The notes: generated from the sequence alone by a model not told the origin. Counted from the stretch's first letter, positions 25,556-34,227 are shown. The stretch: 53,020 nt of DNA from Corallococcus exercitus (GCF_003611585.1 NZ_RAVW01000009.1:1-53020), one strand, 5' to 3'. A program made the numbers and translations.

Positions 25556-26719
25556 ATGGCGCACGTGAAGATGCAGACGGCTCGTTCCACCCTCACGGAT
25601 CCGGTCGCCGTCGCCGAGGACCTCCTGCGCCAGTTACACGGCCCCCCGCCGAAGCTGGTGACGCTGTTCGCGTCCCGTCAGCGGGACCAGCGCGCGCTCA
25701 ACCGCGCGGTGCGTGAGCGGCTGCCCAAGGACACCCGGCTGGTGGGCGCCACCACCGCCGGCGAGCTGGACAACAACGGCATCCACGAGAACAGCGTGGT
25801 GCTGGGCGCGCTCTCCGGTGACTTCGAGGTGGGCCTGGGCCTGGGCAGCGGCCTCACCGGGGACGCCATCGCCGCGGGCGCCATGGCCATCAAGCGCGCG
25901 TGCGAGGAGCTGGGCGTGCGCCAGCAGGACCTGGACGCGCGCCGGTACGTGGGCCTCGTGATTGACGACGGCTTCCGTTACAAGAAGGAAGAGCTGCTGC
26001 TGGGCATCCTGGAGAAGAACCAGACCCTGGTGCTCGTGGGCGGCGGCGCCAGCGATTCAGAGACGGACCCCGCGCGCCAGTCCGCGCTCATCCACGTGGA
26101 TGGCGAAGTGGCCGGCGACGGCGTGCTGGTGGCGCTGTTCAAGACGAACGCCCCCTGGGCCGCGCTGCGCTCGCACTGGTACGTGCCCACCGGCGAGCGG
26201 CTCACCATCACCAAGGTGGATGAGACGCACACGCGCGCCCTGGAGATCGACGGCAAGCCCGCCGCCCGGCGCTACGCGGACATCCTGGGCGTGGAGAACA
26301 TCGCGGACCTGGAGTTCGGCCGGCCGGGTGGCTTCGCGTCGCGCCCCACCGCGCTGAAGGTGGGCCGCGAGTACTTCATCCGCGCCGCGTGGCGTCCCCT
26401 GGAGGACGGCTCCATCCTGTTCGCCAACCTCCTGGAGGAGGGCAGCGAGCTGGACCTGATGAAGGCTGGCGACCTGGCGGGCATGACGCGAGACTTCTTC
26501 CGGGAGGAGCTGCCCAGGCGGGTACAGAACCCCCAGGCGGCCCTCCTGTTCCACTGCAGCGGACGCATGTGGTACGCGGGCGCCACGGGTACGGTGCCGA
26601 GCCTCTCCGAGGCCATGAAGCTCGCACCGTCGGCGGCTGGGATGAACGTGCAGTTCGAGATCTACTCGGGGTTCCACATCAACACCACGCTGACCGTGCT
26701 CGCGTTCGGTTCCAACTAA
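25556..26719 (+). CDS. FIST-domain ligand-sensing protein
   Basis: A 387-residue soluble protein of the FIST family, proteins that are predicted to bind small ligands and usually sit beside signal-transduction genes. FIST_N covers about residues 30-225, with LVGATTAGELDNNGIHENSVVLGALSGDFEV and LVGGGASDSETDP. The FIST_C part has REYFIRAAWRPLEDGSILFANLLEEGSEL, AALLFHCSGRMWYAG and the final FEIYSGFHINTTLTVLAFGSN. There is no signal peptide, so it acts in the cytoplasm. GGAGGT precedes the ATG at 25556. The gene is followed after 6 bases by the hybrid kinase, an arrangement that suggests FIST supplies the sensory input for that kinase. Confidence 0.9.
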   Translation: MAHVKMQTARSTLTDPVAVAEDLLRQLHGPPPKLVTLFASRQRDQRALNRAVRERLPKDTRLVGATTAGELDNNGIHENSVVLGALSGDFEVGLGLGSGLTGDAIAAGAMAIKRACEELGVRQQDLDARRYVGLVIDDGFRYKKEELLLGILEKNQTLVLVGGGASDSETDPARQSALIHVDGEVAGDGVLVALFKTNAPWAALRSHWYVPTGERLTITKVDETHTRALEIDGKPAARRYADILGVENIADLEFGRPGGFASRPTALKVGREYFIRAAWRPLEDGSILFANLLEEGSELDLMKAGDLAGMTRDFFREELPRRVQNPQAALLFHCSGRMWYAGATGTVPSLSEAMKLAPSAAGMNVQFEIYSGFHINTTLTVLAFGSN

Positions 26720-26725
26720 AAGACC

Positions 26726-29692
26726 ATGGCCCACCACCCGTTCGACGTGGCCCACGCGGAAGCGCCCCTCGGTTACACCCTGTCCCTGCTCCTGGTGGGC
26801 AGCGAGCGTGAGACGCGCGCCATGCGCGACGCGCTGGAGAAGGAGGACATCCTCTCCATGCTCACGCTGGAGCCCGTCAGCACGCGGGAGGCCCTGGAGC
26901 AGGCGCTGGAGCGCCCCTGGGCCCTGGTGCTGGTGGGGTCCGAAGTCCCGGGCATGACCTGGGAGGACATCCAGGCGGCATGGGTGAAGCGCGGCCGGGA
27001 GCCGGCCTTCGTGGTGAGCGGGCCCACGTGGAGCGCGGACACGCTGTCCGCGGTCATGCGCGCCGGCGCGCGCGACTACGTCACCGAGGACCGCTACGGC
27101 CACCTGCCCTTCGTGGTGGCGCGCGAGCTGCGCCTGCACGCCGAGCGCGCCCAGCACCAGATGACGGGCGTGGAGCTCAAGCGCACCAACTACCTGCTCA
27201 GCAACATCATCGACGCGCTGCCCTTCGTGCTGTTCGTGAAGGACGCGGAGACGCGCCGGCTGGTGGTGGTGAACAAGACGTTCGCGGACGCCTTCAAGGT
27301 CACCAAGGAGTGGCTGCTGGGGAAGCTGGACCACGACTACTTCCCCAAGGAACAGGCGGACTCGTTCATCGCCATCGACACGGAGATCCTCGAGACGCGC
27401 CGCATGAAGACGTTCGAGGAGGTGGCCCGCGCGGACGGCGTGGACCGCATCTTCGCCACGCGCAAGATTCCGCTCCTGGACGACCAGGGCGTCGCGCGCT
27501 TCGTGATGGGCGTGACGGAGGACATCTCCGACCGCAAGCAGAACGAAGAGGCGCTGCGCGCCTCCCGCGACGAGCTGGAGGCCGCCAACAAGCAGCTGGC
27601 CGCCAGCCTGGAGGAGATCAAGAAGACGCGCGCGGTATCCGCCCGCTCCCTGGCGAGCTACCAGCAGCGCGCGCTGCAGATGGAGATCATCCGTCAGCAG
27701 AACGAGGACCTGGACCGGCTGGCCCAGGAGCTCTCCGTCGCCAAGCGCAATGAAGAAGAGCGCGCCCGCGAGGCGGAAGGGGCCGTGCGCCTCAAGAGCG
27801 AGTTCCTGGCGAACTTCAGCCATGAGATCCGCACGCCGCTCAACGGCATCATCGGCTACTGCGACCTCTTGATGCGCGAGGAGGGCAGCCGCCTGACGCC
27901 GCACGGCCGGCGCGACCTCAACGTGGTGAAGACGAACGCCAAGACGCTGCTGGCGCTCATCAACGACATCCTGGACCTGTCCAAGATTGAAGCGGGCCGC
28001 GTGGAGGTCGTCACCGAGCCGGTGGACGTCGAGGAGCTGGCCGACGAGTGCATGGCCACGGTGAAGGAGTACCTCAAGGGCAAGGACGTGGCCCTGACCG
28101 TGAACGTGGACCCCGAAGCGAAGGAGATCCGCACCGACGCGCTGAAGCTGCGGCAGATCATGCTCAACCTCTTGAGCAACGCGGCCAAGTTCACCGACAC
28201 GGGCGAGGTGGCGCTCACGGTGGTGCCCGCGGGCGGGGGCGAGCTGCTCATGACGGTGGAGGACACCGGCGTGGGCATCCCGGCGGATCAGCTCGCCTTC
28301 ATCTTCGAGAAGTTCCGCCAGGTGGACGGCACCACCACGCGCAAGGTGGGCGGCACGGGGCTGGGCCTGGCCATCGTGCGCGAGCTCACCCGCGTGCTGG
28401 GCGGCACGGTGGACGTGAAGAGCACGCTGGGCCGCGGCTCCACCTTCACGGTGCGGCTGCCGGACGTGCTGGCGACGACGGTGGGCGCGGACAGCCCGCA
28501 CGCCACGGAGCGCCTGGTGCCCGTGCACGACGTGGCCCAGCGGCTGGCGCCCATGGCGCGGCCGGGCAGCACGGTGCTGGTGGTGGACGACGACGTGCTC
28601 ATCCAGCAGCTCGTCACCGGCCAATTGGAGCCCGCGGGCTTCAAGGTGGTGACGGCGAACGACGGGCTCGCCGCGTTGAAGCTGGCCCGCGAGGTGAAGC
28701 CCCAGGCCATCCTCCTGGACATCCACCTGCCGCGCATGGACGGCTGGTCCGTCTTGAGCCAGCTCAAGAGCGACCCGGCGCTGGCGGCCATCCCGGTCAT
28801 CCTGGTGTCCGTGGAGGAGCAGCGCGCGCGCGGCTTCAGCCTGGGCGCGTGCGAGTACCTGGTGAAGCCGGTGGAGCCGGAGCGGCTGGTGGAGGTGGTG
28901 CAGAAGAGCCTGGCCTCCGCGGGCGCTTCCGCCGCCACGGGCGACGTGCTGGTGGTGGACGACGACGCGGCCACGCGCGAGCTGGTCAGCCGCAACCTGC
29001 GCCGCGCGGGCTTCTCCACCAACGAGGCGCGCAACGGCGAGGACGCGCTGCTCAAGGCGCGCGTGTCGCCGCCGTCGCTGGTGGTGCTGGACCTGATGAT
29101 GCCGAACCTGGACGGCTTCGAGGTGCTGCGCCGGCTGCGCGCGGAGAAGCTGTCCGTGCCGGTGGTGGTGCTCACCGGCAAGACGCTCTCCAACGAGGAG
29201 GAGACGCTCCTGCGCGACGGCTTCGCCGGCTTCGTGCGCAAGGGCGGCCACGCGCTGGAGGACGTCATCGCGCAGGCCAAGGGGCTGCTCATGTCCCAGC
29301 GGGCGGCCAGCGCGGGGAAGCTGCCTCGCGTGCTGTACGTGGAGGACAGCGAGCAGAACCGCGACATCGTCCGCCGCTACCTGGGCGGGCTGTATGACCT
29401 CATCGAGGCGGAGGACGGCGAGCAGGGGCTGGAGCGGGCCCGCAACGACGCGCCGGACCTCATCCTCATGGACCTGTCCCTGCCGCGGCTCGACGGCTGG
29501 GAAGTCACCCGCAGGCTCCGCGCGTTGCCGGATGGGCAGAATGTGCCCGTCATCGCCGTTACGGCGCACGCGGGTCGCGAATACCAGGACAAGGCGCAGG
29601 CGGCCGGTTGCACGGCCTACATGACCAAGCCCCTGGACCGCGATCAGCTCATCGAGACGATTCGTCAGTACCTAGGGAGAAGCCATGGCTGA
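26726..29692 (+). CDS. Hybrid histidine kinase with three receiver domains
   Basis: A 988-residue cytoplasmic protein. Residues 1-130 look like a receiver fold without a phosphoacceptor (SLLLVGSERETRAMRDAL; the usual Asp strand reads LVLVGSEVPG). A PAS domain (about 155-275, IIDALPFVLFVKDAETRRLVVVN) and a coiled coil (about 275-350) follow. The kinase core has NFSHEIRTPLNG with His366, then NLLSNAAKF, DTGVGIPADQ and GGTGLGLAIV. Three receivers follow with acceptors Asp665 (LDIHLPRMDG), Asp789 (LDLMMPNLDG) and Asp916 (MDLSLPRLDG). There is no membrane helix, so the signal probably comes from a partner such as the adjacent FIST protein. The end of the gene overlaps the next start by 8 bases. 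Confidence 0.95.
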   Translation: MAHHPFDVAHAEAPLGYTLSLLLVGSERETRAMRDALEKEDILSMLTLEPVSTREALEQALERPWALVLVGSEVPGMTWEDIQAAWVKRGREPAFVVSGPTWSADTLSAVMRAGARDYVTEDRYGHLPFVVARELRLHAERAQHQMTGVELKRTNYLLSNIIDALPFVLFVKDAETRRLVVVNKTFADAFKVTKEWLLGKLDHDYFPKEQADSFIAIDTEILETRRMKTFEEVARADGVDRIFATRKIPLLDDQGVARFVMGVTEDISDRKQNEEALRASRDELEAANKQLAASLEEIKKTRAVSARSLASYQQRALQMEIIRQQNEDLDRLAQELSVAKRNEEERAREAEGAVRLKSEFLANFSHEIRTPLNGIIGYCDLLMREEGSRLTPHGRRDLNVVKTNAKTLLALINDILDLSKIEAGRVEVVTEPVDVEELADECMATVKEYLKGKDVALTVNVDPEAKEIRTDALKLRQIMLNLLSNAAKFTDTGEVALTVVPAGGGELLMTVEDTGVGIPADQLAFIFEKFRQVDGTTTRKVGGTGLGLAIVRELTRVLGGTVDVKSTLGRGSTFTVRLPDVLATTVGADSPHATERLVPVHDVAQRLAPMARPGSTVLVVDDDVLIQQLVTGQLEPAGFKVVTANDGLAALKLAREVKPQAILLDIHLPRMDGWSVLSQLKSDPALAAIPVILVSVEEQRARGFSLGACEYLVKPVEPERLVEVVQKSLASAGASAATGDVLVVDDDAATRELVSRNLRRAGFSTNEARNGEDALLKARVSPPSLVVLDLMMPNLDGFEVLRRLRAEKLSVPVVVLTGKTLSNEEETLLRDGFAGFVRKGGHALEDVIAQAKGLLMSQRAASAGKLPRVLYVEDSEQNRDIVRRYLGGLYDLIEAEDGEQGLERARNDAPDLILMDLSLPRLDGWEVTRRLRALPDGQNVPVIAVTAHAGREYQDKAQAAGCTAYMTKPLDRDQLIETIRQYLGRSHG

Positions 29693-30104
29693 AGCAAAAC
29701 CGCGCGTCCTTGTCGTGGACGACGATCCGGACCTGCTCGACCTCGTGCAGCGCTCGCTGAGCGCGTACGGGTTCGATGTGCAGACCCACACGTCCGCCCT
29801 GGGCGTGTCCAACATCGTGCGCGCCTCAGAGCCGGACTTCGTGCTCATCGACGTGAATTTCCCCGCCCTCAAGGGGGACAAGGTGGTGGGGCTGGCCCGC
29901 CAGTACGCGCCCCCCGGCACCCGCTTCATCCTCTACTCCGCCTCCGACGAGGCCAAGCTGCGCTCGCTGGCCATCGCTTCCGGTGCGGACGGATACATCT
30001 CCAAGAGTGTCCAGGGCGCCGACCTGGCCCAGAAGCTCCACGCCATGCGCCTGAAGCCGCGGCCGGCGTCGCAGAACCGGAATTCCTCACCGGTTGAGAG
30101 CTGA
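29685..30104 (+). CDS. Single-domain response regulator
   Basis: A 139-residue CheY-like receiver with acidic pocket VVDDDP near residues 10-15, acceptor Asp56 (FVLIDVNFP), conserved Ser/Thr strand LYSAS and Lys in YISKS. A short tail rich in Arg/Pro/Ser ends it; there is no output domain, so it acts by binding a partner or as a phosphate relay. The ATG at 29685 overlaps the hybrid-kinase stop by 8 bases and has an AGGGAGAAG ribosome site, so translation is coupled to the kinase, its likely phosphodonor. It ends the four-gene set beginning with the multihaem lipoprotein. Confidence 0.93.
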   Translation: MAEAKPRVLVVDDDPDLLDLVQRSLSAYGFDVQTHTSALGVSNIVRASEPDFVLIDVNFPALKGDKVVGLARQYAPPGTRFILYSASDEAKLRSLAIASGADGYISKSVQGADLAQKLHAMRLKPRPASQNRNSSPVES

Positions 30105-30316
30105 CTCACCCCCCGGGTACGCCCGACCCCTCGGGCTACCCCTCCCTCCGGACGGATGGGAATCTCAAAAATCGATAACCCGCAAGCCCGGTATGACTTG
30201 AAGTTCACCAAAAGGGCTGTAAGGTAGTCGCTTCTAGAGATTTACGCGCTCACTGTTCTTCCCTGCTGGGGCGCGCCTCACCCACCACGAACTGCCTGCG
30301 TCCCCCCGGAGGCACC

Positions 30317-31882
30317 TTGCATACGTCGACCGATTACAGCCACGCGGAAAAGCTGAAGCATGAGCTGACTCAACCCATGTTCAACGTCATGTTGAAGAAG
30401 TGGGTGGGCAAGGGCGAGCTGGACTACGAGCGCTACCTGCACACGGACACCCTGCTGGCGCTGCAGTCGCCGGAGGGCGAGCTGGTGTCCCACGACGAGC
30501 TGATGTTCCAGATCGTCCACCAGTCGCAGGAGCTGTACCTGAAGCTGGCGTCGCGGGAGATGGTGGAGGTGGTGGCGGAGATGGACCGCGACGCGCTGTG
30601 GGCGGTGGTGGCCCGGCTGGCGCGGGTGCAGAAGATCCTCGCGGGCATCAGCTCCGAGATGGCGATCCTGGAGACGATGACGCCGGCGGAGTACCAGGTC
30701 ATCCGCCGCAGCCTGGGCAACGGCAGCGGGCAGGAGTCGCCGGGCTACAACACGCTCCGCCACGCGGCGGACGGGCTGGAGTCCGCGATGGAGCGAATGC
30801 TGGCGCGTCGCGGGCTGACGCTGTTCCAGGTCTATTCGGCTGGGGGGCCGAAGGACCTGCAGCACGTCTGCGAGCAGCTGGTGACGGTGGATGAGACGTT
30901 CCAGGGATGGCTGTACGCGCACTACCAGCTGGTGCGCCGGACGATTGGCATCGACCGCACGGTGAAGGCGCTGGACGGGCTGCCTTCGCAGGTGCTGCAG
31001 GCGCGGATGACGCTGCCGCTGTTCCGCGCGCTGTGGGACGTGCGCGTGGAGCTGACCGCGGGCTGGAAGCGCGAGGGTGGCTACGCGCCGGGTGAGTCGC
31101 GCACCGGTGGCGGCTGCCCGATGGCCGCGATCAACGCGATGAATGACTCGGCGATGCACGCGCCGGTGGCCCAGGCGCAGGCCGCGGTGGCCCAGGCGCC
31201 CATGGCCCAGGCGCACGTGCATCACACGCCCGTGGCCTACGCGCACGCCTCGGCGGCGCACGCGGCCCCGGCGCATGAAGCGCGCACCGGCGGCGGCTGC
31301 CCGATGGCCGCGATGCACGGGCAGCACGTGTCGGCGGCGCACGCCGCGGCGGCTCACGCGCAGCCGATGCCTGCTCACGCGGCGCATGCCGTGGCGGCTC
31401 ATGCGCAGCCTGCTCCCGCTCACGCGGCGCACGCCGTGGCGGCTCACGCGCAGCCTGCTCCCGCTCACGTGGCGCACGCGGTGGCGGCCCATGCTTCGCA
31501 CGCCGTGACGCACGCGGCGGTGCCCCACGCGCAGCCTGCTCCCGCTCACGTGGCGCACGCGGTGGCGGCCCATGCTCCGCACGCCGTGACGCACGCGGCG
31601 GTGCCCCACGCGCAGCCTGCTCCCGCTCACGTGGCGCATGCGGTGGCGGCTCACGCCCAGCCGGCTCCGGCTCACGTGGCGGCCCACGCTCCGCACGCTC
31701 CGGCGCCTCATGCCCCGGTGGCTCACGGGCCGCACGCTCCGGTGGCTCACGCTCAGCCGCACGCTCCGGCACCGCATGCGGCGGTGGCTCACGCTCCGAC
31801 GCCTCACGGGCCGCACGCGCACTCGCACGCCGCGCATGCGTCGGCGTACGCCCACGCCCAGGAGCTGCGGAGACTGCCGTGA
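30317..31882 (+). CDS. Tryptophan 2,3-dioxygenase family protein with His/Ala-rich tail
   Basis: Residues 1-255 match the haem-dependent tryptophan 2,3-dioxygenase fold, with LVSHDELMFQIVHQSQELYLKL near the N-terminus, the GSGQESPGYNTL loop at the position of the family's substrate loop, and an H(YQL)VRRTIG helix carrying the expected proximal haem His. The usual reaction is tryptophan to N-formylkynurenine, but the superfamily also includes haem monooxygenases acting on other indoles, so the substrate is open. Residues about 259-521 form an unusual tail: two GGGCPMAA motifs and about 48 His in Ala/Pro/Val-rich repeats. Start is TTG at 30317, supported by GGAGG 5 bases upstream. The stop overlaps the next start (GTGA). 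Confidence 0.85.
   Translation: MHTSTDYSHAEKLKHELTQPMFNVMLKKWVGKGELDYERYLHTDTLLALQSPEGELVSHDELMFQIVHQSQELYLKLASREMVEVVAEMDRDALWAVVARLARVQKILAGISSEMAILETMTPAEYQVIRRSLGNGSGQESPGYNTLRHAADGLESAMERMLARRGLTLFQVYSAGGPKDLQHVCEQLVTVDETFQGWLYAHYQLVRRTIGIDRTVKALDGLPSQVLQARMTLPLFRALWDVRVELTAGWKREGGYAPGESRTGGGCPMAAINAMNDSAMHAPVAQAQAAVAQAPMAQAHVHHTPVAYAHASAAHAAPAHEARTGGGCPMAAMHGQHVSAAHAAAAHAQPMPAHAAHAVAAHAQPAPAHAAHAVAAHAQPAPAHVAHAVAAHASHAVTHAAVPHAQPAPAHVAHAVAAHAPHAVTHAAVPHAQPAPAHVAHAVAAHAQPAPAHVAAHAPHAPAPHAPVAHGPHAPVAHAQPHAPAPHAAVAHAPTPHGPHAHSHAAHASAYAHAQELRRLP
31475..31636 (+). repeat. 81-bp tandem repeat (two copies) in the His/Ala tail
   Basis: Copy one is 31475-31555 and copy two 31556-31636; by eye they differ at a single base (TTCG versus TCCG). 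Each encodes 27 residues beginning HAVAAHA(S/P)HAVTHAAVPH. A partial third copy follows, and shorter 45-bp related units (AAHAVAAHAQPAPAH) occur upstream from about 31377. The whole block from about 31350 to 31868 is therefore repeat-derived coding sequence likely to vary by slippage. Confidence 0.9.
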
Positions 31883-33024
31883 CCATGGCGGCACTCCCGG
31901 GAGCCCTGCGCGCGGAGTACCCGCTGCTCCAGACCTGCACGTACCTCAACAGCAACTCCACCGGGGCGCTGCCCCGGGCGGCGGAGGGCGTGCTGGCGCA
32001 GTACTGGAACACGATGCGCGCGTGGCGCGATGACACCTGGGACACGTGGCTGTCCCAGATGCAGGCGTACGCGGACGGCGTGGCGGGCCTCATCGGCGCG
32101 CCCGCCGGCTCCGTGGCGCTGGACACGAACCTGAGCGCGCACCTGTCGCGCCTGGCCTCGTGCCTGGAGTTCACCGGAGAGCGCCGCCGCGTCATCGTCA
32201 CCGACCTGGAGTTCCCCACGGTGCCCTTCATCTGGAAGGGCTTCGCGCGCTACGGGGCGGAGCTGGTCGTCGTCCCGTCGAAGGACGGCCGCGTGGATGA
32301 AGCCGCGCTGGAGGCGGCCATCGACGCGCGCACGCGCATTGTCTGTGTTTCACACGGCGCCTTCGCCACCGGCGCGGTGCTGGACGTCGCGCGCATCGCG
32401 AAGGCGGCGCACGCGGCCGGGGCGCTCATCGCCACGGACGCGTACCAGACCGTGGGCGCCGTCCCCGTGGACGTGCGCCAGCTGGACGTGGACTTCCTCC
32501 TGGGCGGCGCGCACAAGTGGCTGGGCGGCTCCGAAGCCGCCTTCATGTACGTGCGCCCGGGCCTGTTGCCCACGCTCCGGCCCGCGGCCACCGGGTGGCT
32601 GGCGGGCGCCTCGCCGCTGGGCTTCAAGGAGACGGCGGACTACGCGCCGGACGCGCGGCGGATGATGGGCGGCACGCCCGCGCCGCTGATGGTGCTGCTG
32701 TCGCGGCCGGGGCTGGAGCTGCTCAAGGGCGTGGGCATGGAAGCGGTGCGCGCGCACTCGCTGAAGCTCACGGACCGGGTGATGGCCCGCGCGGACGAGG
32801 CAGGCCTGCACGTGGTGACGCCGCGCGAGCCGCACCGGCGCGGCGGCGTGGTGGCGCTGCGCTTCCAGGGCGACGCCCAGGTGACGCAGCGGCTGGTGGC
32901 GCGCGGCTTCATCTGCAGCCACCGGGGCTCCCTGCGCGCCGCCCCGCACTTCTACAACACGCCCGAGGAAGTGGACGCCTTCATGGACGCCCTCATCGAA
33001 GAGCAGCGCAAGGAGGCCGCATGA
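31879..33024 (+). CDS. Kynureninase-like PLP enzyme (aminotransferase class V fold)
   Basis: A 381-residue fold-type I PLP protein. TYLNSNSTGALP near the N-terminus resembles the YLxxNSLG start of kynureninases. A DAYQTVGAVPVDV strand carries the PLP-pairing Asp, FLLGGAHKWLGG supplies the Schiff-base Lys, and RGGVVALRFQGD with ARGFICSHRGSLRAAPHFYNT resembles the kynureninase substrate end. Kynureninase cleaves kynurenine to anthranilate and alanine, which fits its place directly behind the dioxygenase gene. A cysteine-desulfurase or epimerase activity cannot be excluded by eye. Start is GTG at 31879 (GTGA overlap) or ATG at 31885. The end overlaps the methyltransferase start. Confidence 0.75.
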   Translation: MTMAALPGALRAEYPLLQTCTYLNSNSTGALPRAAEGVLAQYWNTMRAWRDDTWDTWLSQMQAYADGVAGLIGAPAGSVALDTNLSAHLSRLASCLEFTGERRRVIVTDLEFPTVPFIWKGFARYGAELVVVPSKDGRVDEAALEAAIDARTRIVCVSHGAFATGAVLDVARIAKAAHAAGALIATDAYQTVGAVPVDVRQLDVDFLLGGAHKWLGGSEAAFMYVRPGLLPTLRPAATGWLAGASPLGFKETADYAPDARRMMGGTPAPLMVLLSRPGLELLKGVGMEAVRAHSLKLTDRVMARADEAGLHVVTPREPHRRGGVVALRFQGDAQVTQRLVARGFICSHRGSLRAAPHFYNTPEEVDAFMDALIEEQRKEAA

Positions 33025-34061
33025 GCATGGCGCCCTTCACGCGCGAGGCGCCCTCGCCCCGCGCCCTGCTGCACCTGCTGTTCAACGGCGCCCGCGCGCT
33101 GGACGTCGTGGAGACGGCCCTGAACCTGGGCCTGCTGGACGCGCTGGAGCCGGGGCCCGTGACGCTGGGCGAGCTGTCCGCGAAGCATGGCCTGGTGCCC
33201 AAGCGGCTCTACAAGTTCCTCGACTGCCTGGAGAGCCTGGGGCTGGTGCAGCGCGAGCAGACCAGCGACGCGCTGGAGGCGGCGCGCTACCGCGGCGTGC
33301 CCGGCCTGCGCGCGGCGGCGGAGGCCGTGCTGGGCGCGAACTCGCTGGAGCGCGACCGCGAGAAGTACGACTGGAAGGCCCTGCACGGCCGGCTGCCGGA
33401 GACGCTGCGCGGCCAGCACTCCATGTCCGCCACGTCGTTCGACTGGCCCCCGCGCACGCCCGAGCAGGTGGAGGGCTTCGAGGCCAGCATGGCCGCGGGC
33501 CTGGGCCCCATCCTGGAGACGTTCCGCACGCACGCGGGCGCGCTGTGGCCCTCCGGGGCGCGGCTGCTGGACGTGGGCGGCGGGGACGGCACGCTCGCGG
33601 AGCACCTGCTGCGCCAACACCCGTCACTCGCCGTGGACGTCTACAACCTGCCCGCCACCGAGGCACTCGTCGCGCGCACGCGCGAGCGCGCGGGCCTGTC
33701 CGACCAGCGGATGGGCTTCGTGGGCGGCGACTTCCTGAAGGAGCCCCTGCCCACGGGCTACGACGCGCTGTCGTTCGTGCGCGTGCTGCATGACTGGCCC
33801 GCGGAGGTGGCGCGGTCGCTCATGCAGGCCGCCTTCACCGCCCTGCCCTCCGGCGGACGCGTGCTCATCTGCGAGGAGTTCCGCACCCCGGAGCGGCTGG
33901 CGGCCCAGTTCTTCTGGTCCTACTTCCTCATCGGCGTGGACACGTGCGTGAGCCGGCTGCGCGAGGTGGAGTTCTACCTGGAGGCGCTCACCGCCTCCGG
34001 CTTCACGCACGCGAAGGTGCTCCCCGGTCCCTTCGAGCTCGTGGTGGCCACGAAGCCCTGA
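33021..34061 (+). CDS. SAM-dependent methyltransferase (O-methyltransferase family 2)
   Basis: A 346-residue protein with an N-terminal winged-helix dimerisation domain (about 10-100, ALDVVETALNLGLLDALEPG then RLYKFLDCLESLGLV) and a Rossmann domain with the SAM loop LLDVGGGDGTLAEHLL (about 178-193), ALSFVRVLHDWP and GGRVLICEEF. The family methylates hydroxyl groups of small aromatic compounds. Some relatives instead C-methylate 3-hydroxykynurenine-type substrates in antibiotic pathways (SibL/SfmM2 group, from memory), so an aromatic product of the upstream dioxygenase/kynureninase pair is an attractive substrate; this is inference. The ATG at 33021 overlaps the preceding stop as ATGA, so all three genes form one translational unit. 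Confidence 0.88.
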   Translation: MSMAPFTREAPSPRALLHLLFNGARALDVVETALNLGLLDALEPGPVTLGELSAKHGLVPKRLYKFLDCLESLGLVQREQTSDALEAARYRGVPGLRAAAEAVLGANSLERDREKYDWKALHGRLPETLRGQHSMSATSFDWPPRTPEQVEGFEASMAAGLGPILETFRTHAGALWPSGARLLDVGGGDGTLAEHLLRQHPSLAVDVYNLPATEALVARTRERAGLSDQRMGFVGGDFLKEPLPTGYDALSFVRVLHDWPAEVARSLMQAAFTALPSGGRVLICEEFRTPERLAAQFFWSYFLIGVDTCVSRLREVEFYLEALTASGFTHAKVLPGPFELVVATKP

Positions 34062-34227
34062 AGTCCTGCCCCGGGCCCCCTCCCCGGGGCGTCCTCCCCG
34101 TCGCCTACGGCCCTGTCCTACGCTGGACACCCTGGACCTTCCGACAGGTCACAGGGGGAGGCAGCGTGCGCAGACTGTCTTCCAGCCAGACGCTGTAAAC
34201 AGCCAAACGCAGACGGGAGGAGCCTGT

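Noticed and set aside
26057-29569. Very long minus-strand open frame opposite the FIST and hybrid-kinase genes
   Set aside because: His/Arg/Gln-rich composition is typical of antisense frames in high-GC DNA; the plus strand encodes clear domains.
31350-31868. Regular repeats that might be a CRISPR array
   Set aside because: Units are imperfect, contiguous, in multiples of three and encode His/Ala-rich protein in frame with the dioxygenase; there are no unique spacers.
30278-31894. Long minus-strand open frame rich in Arg, His and Val
   Set aside because: It is the antisense of the dioxygenase tail; repeats and GC bias keep it open, and it has no recognisable domain.
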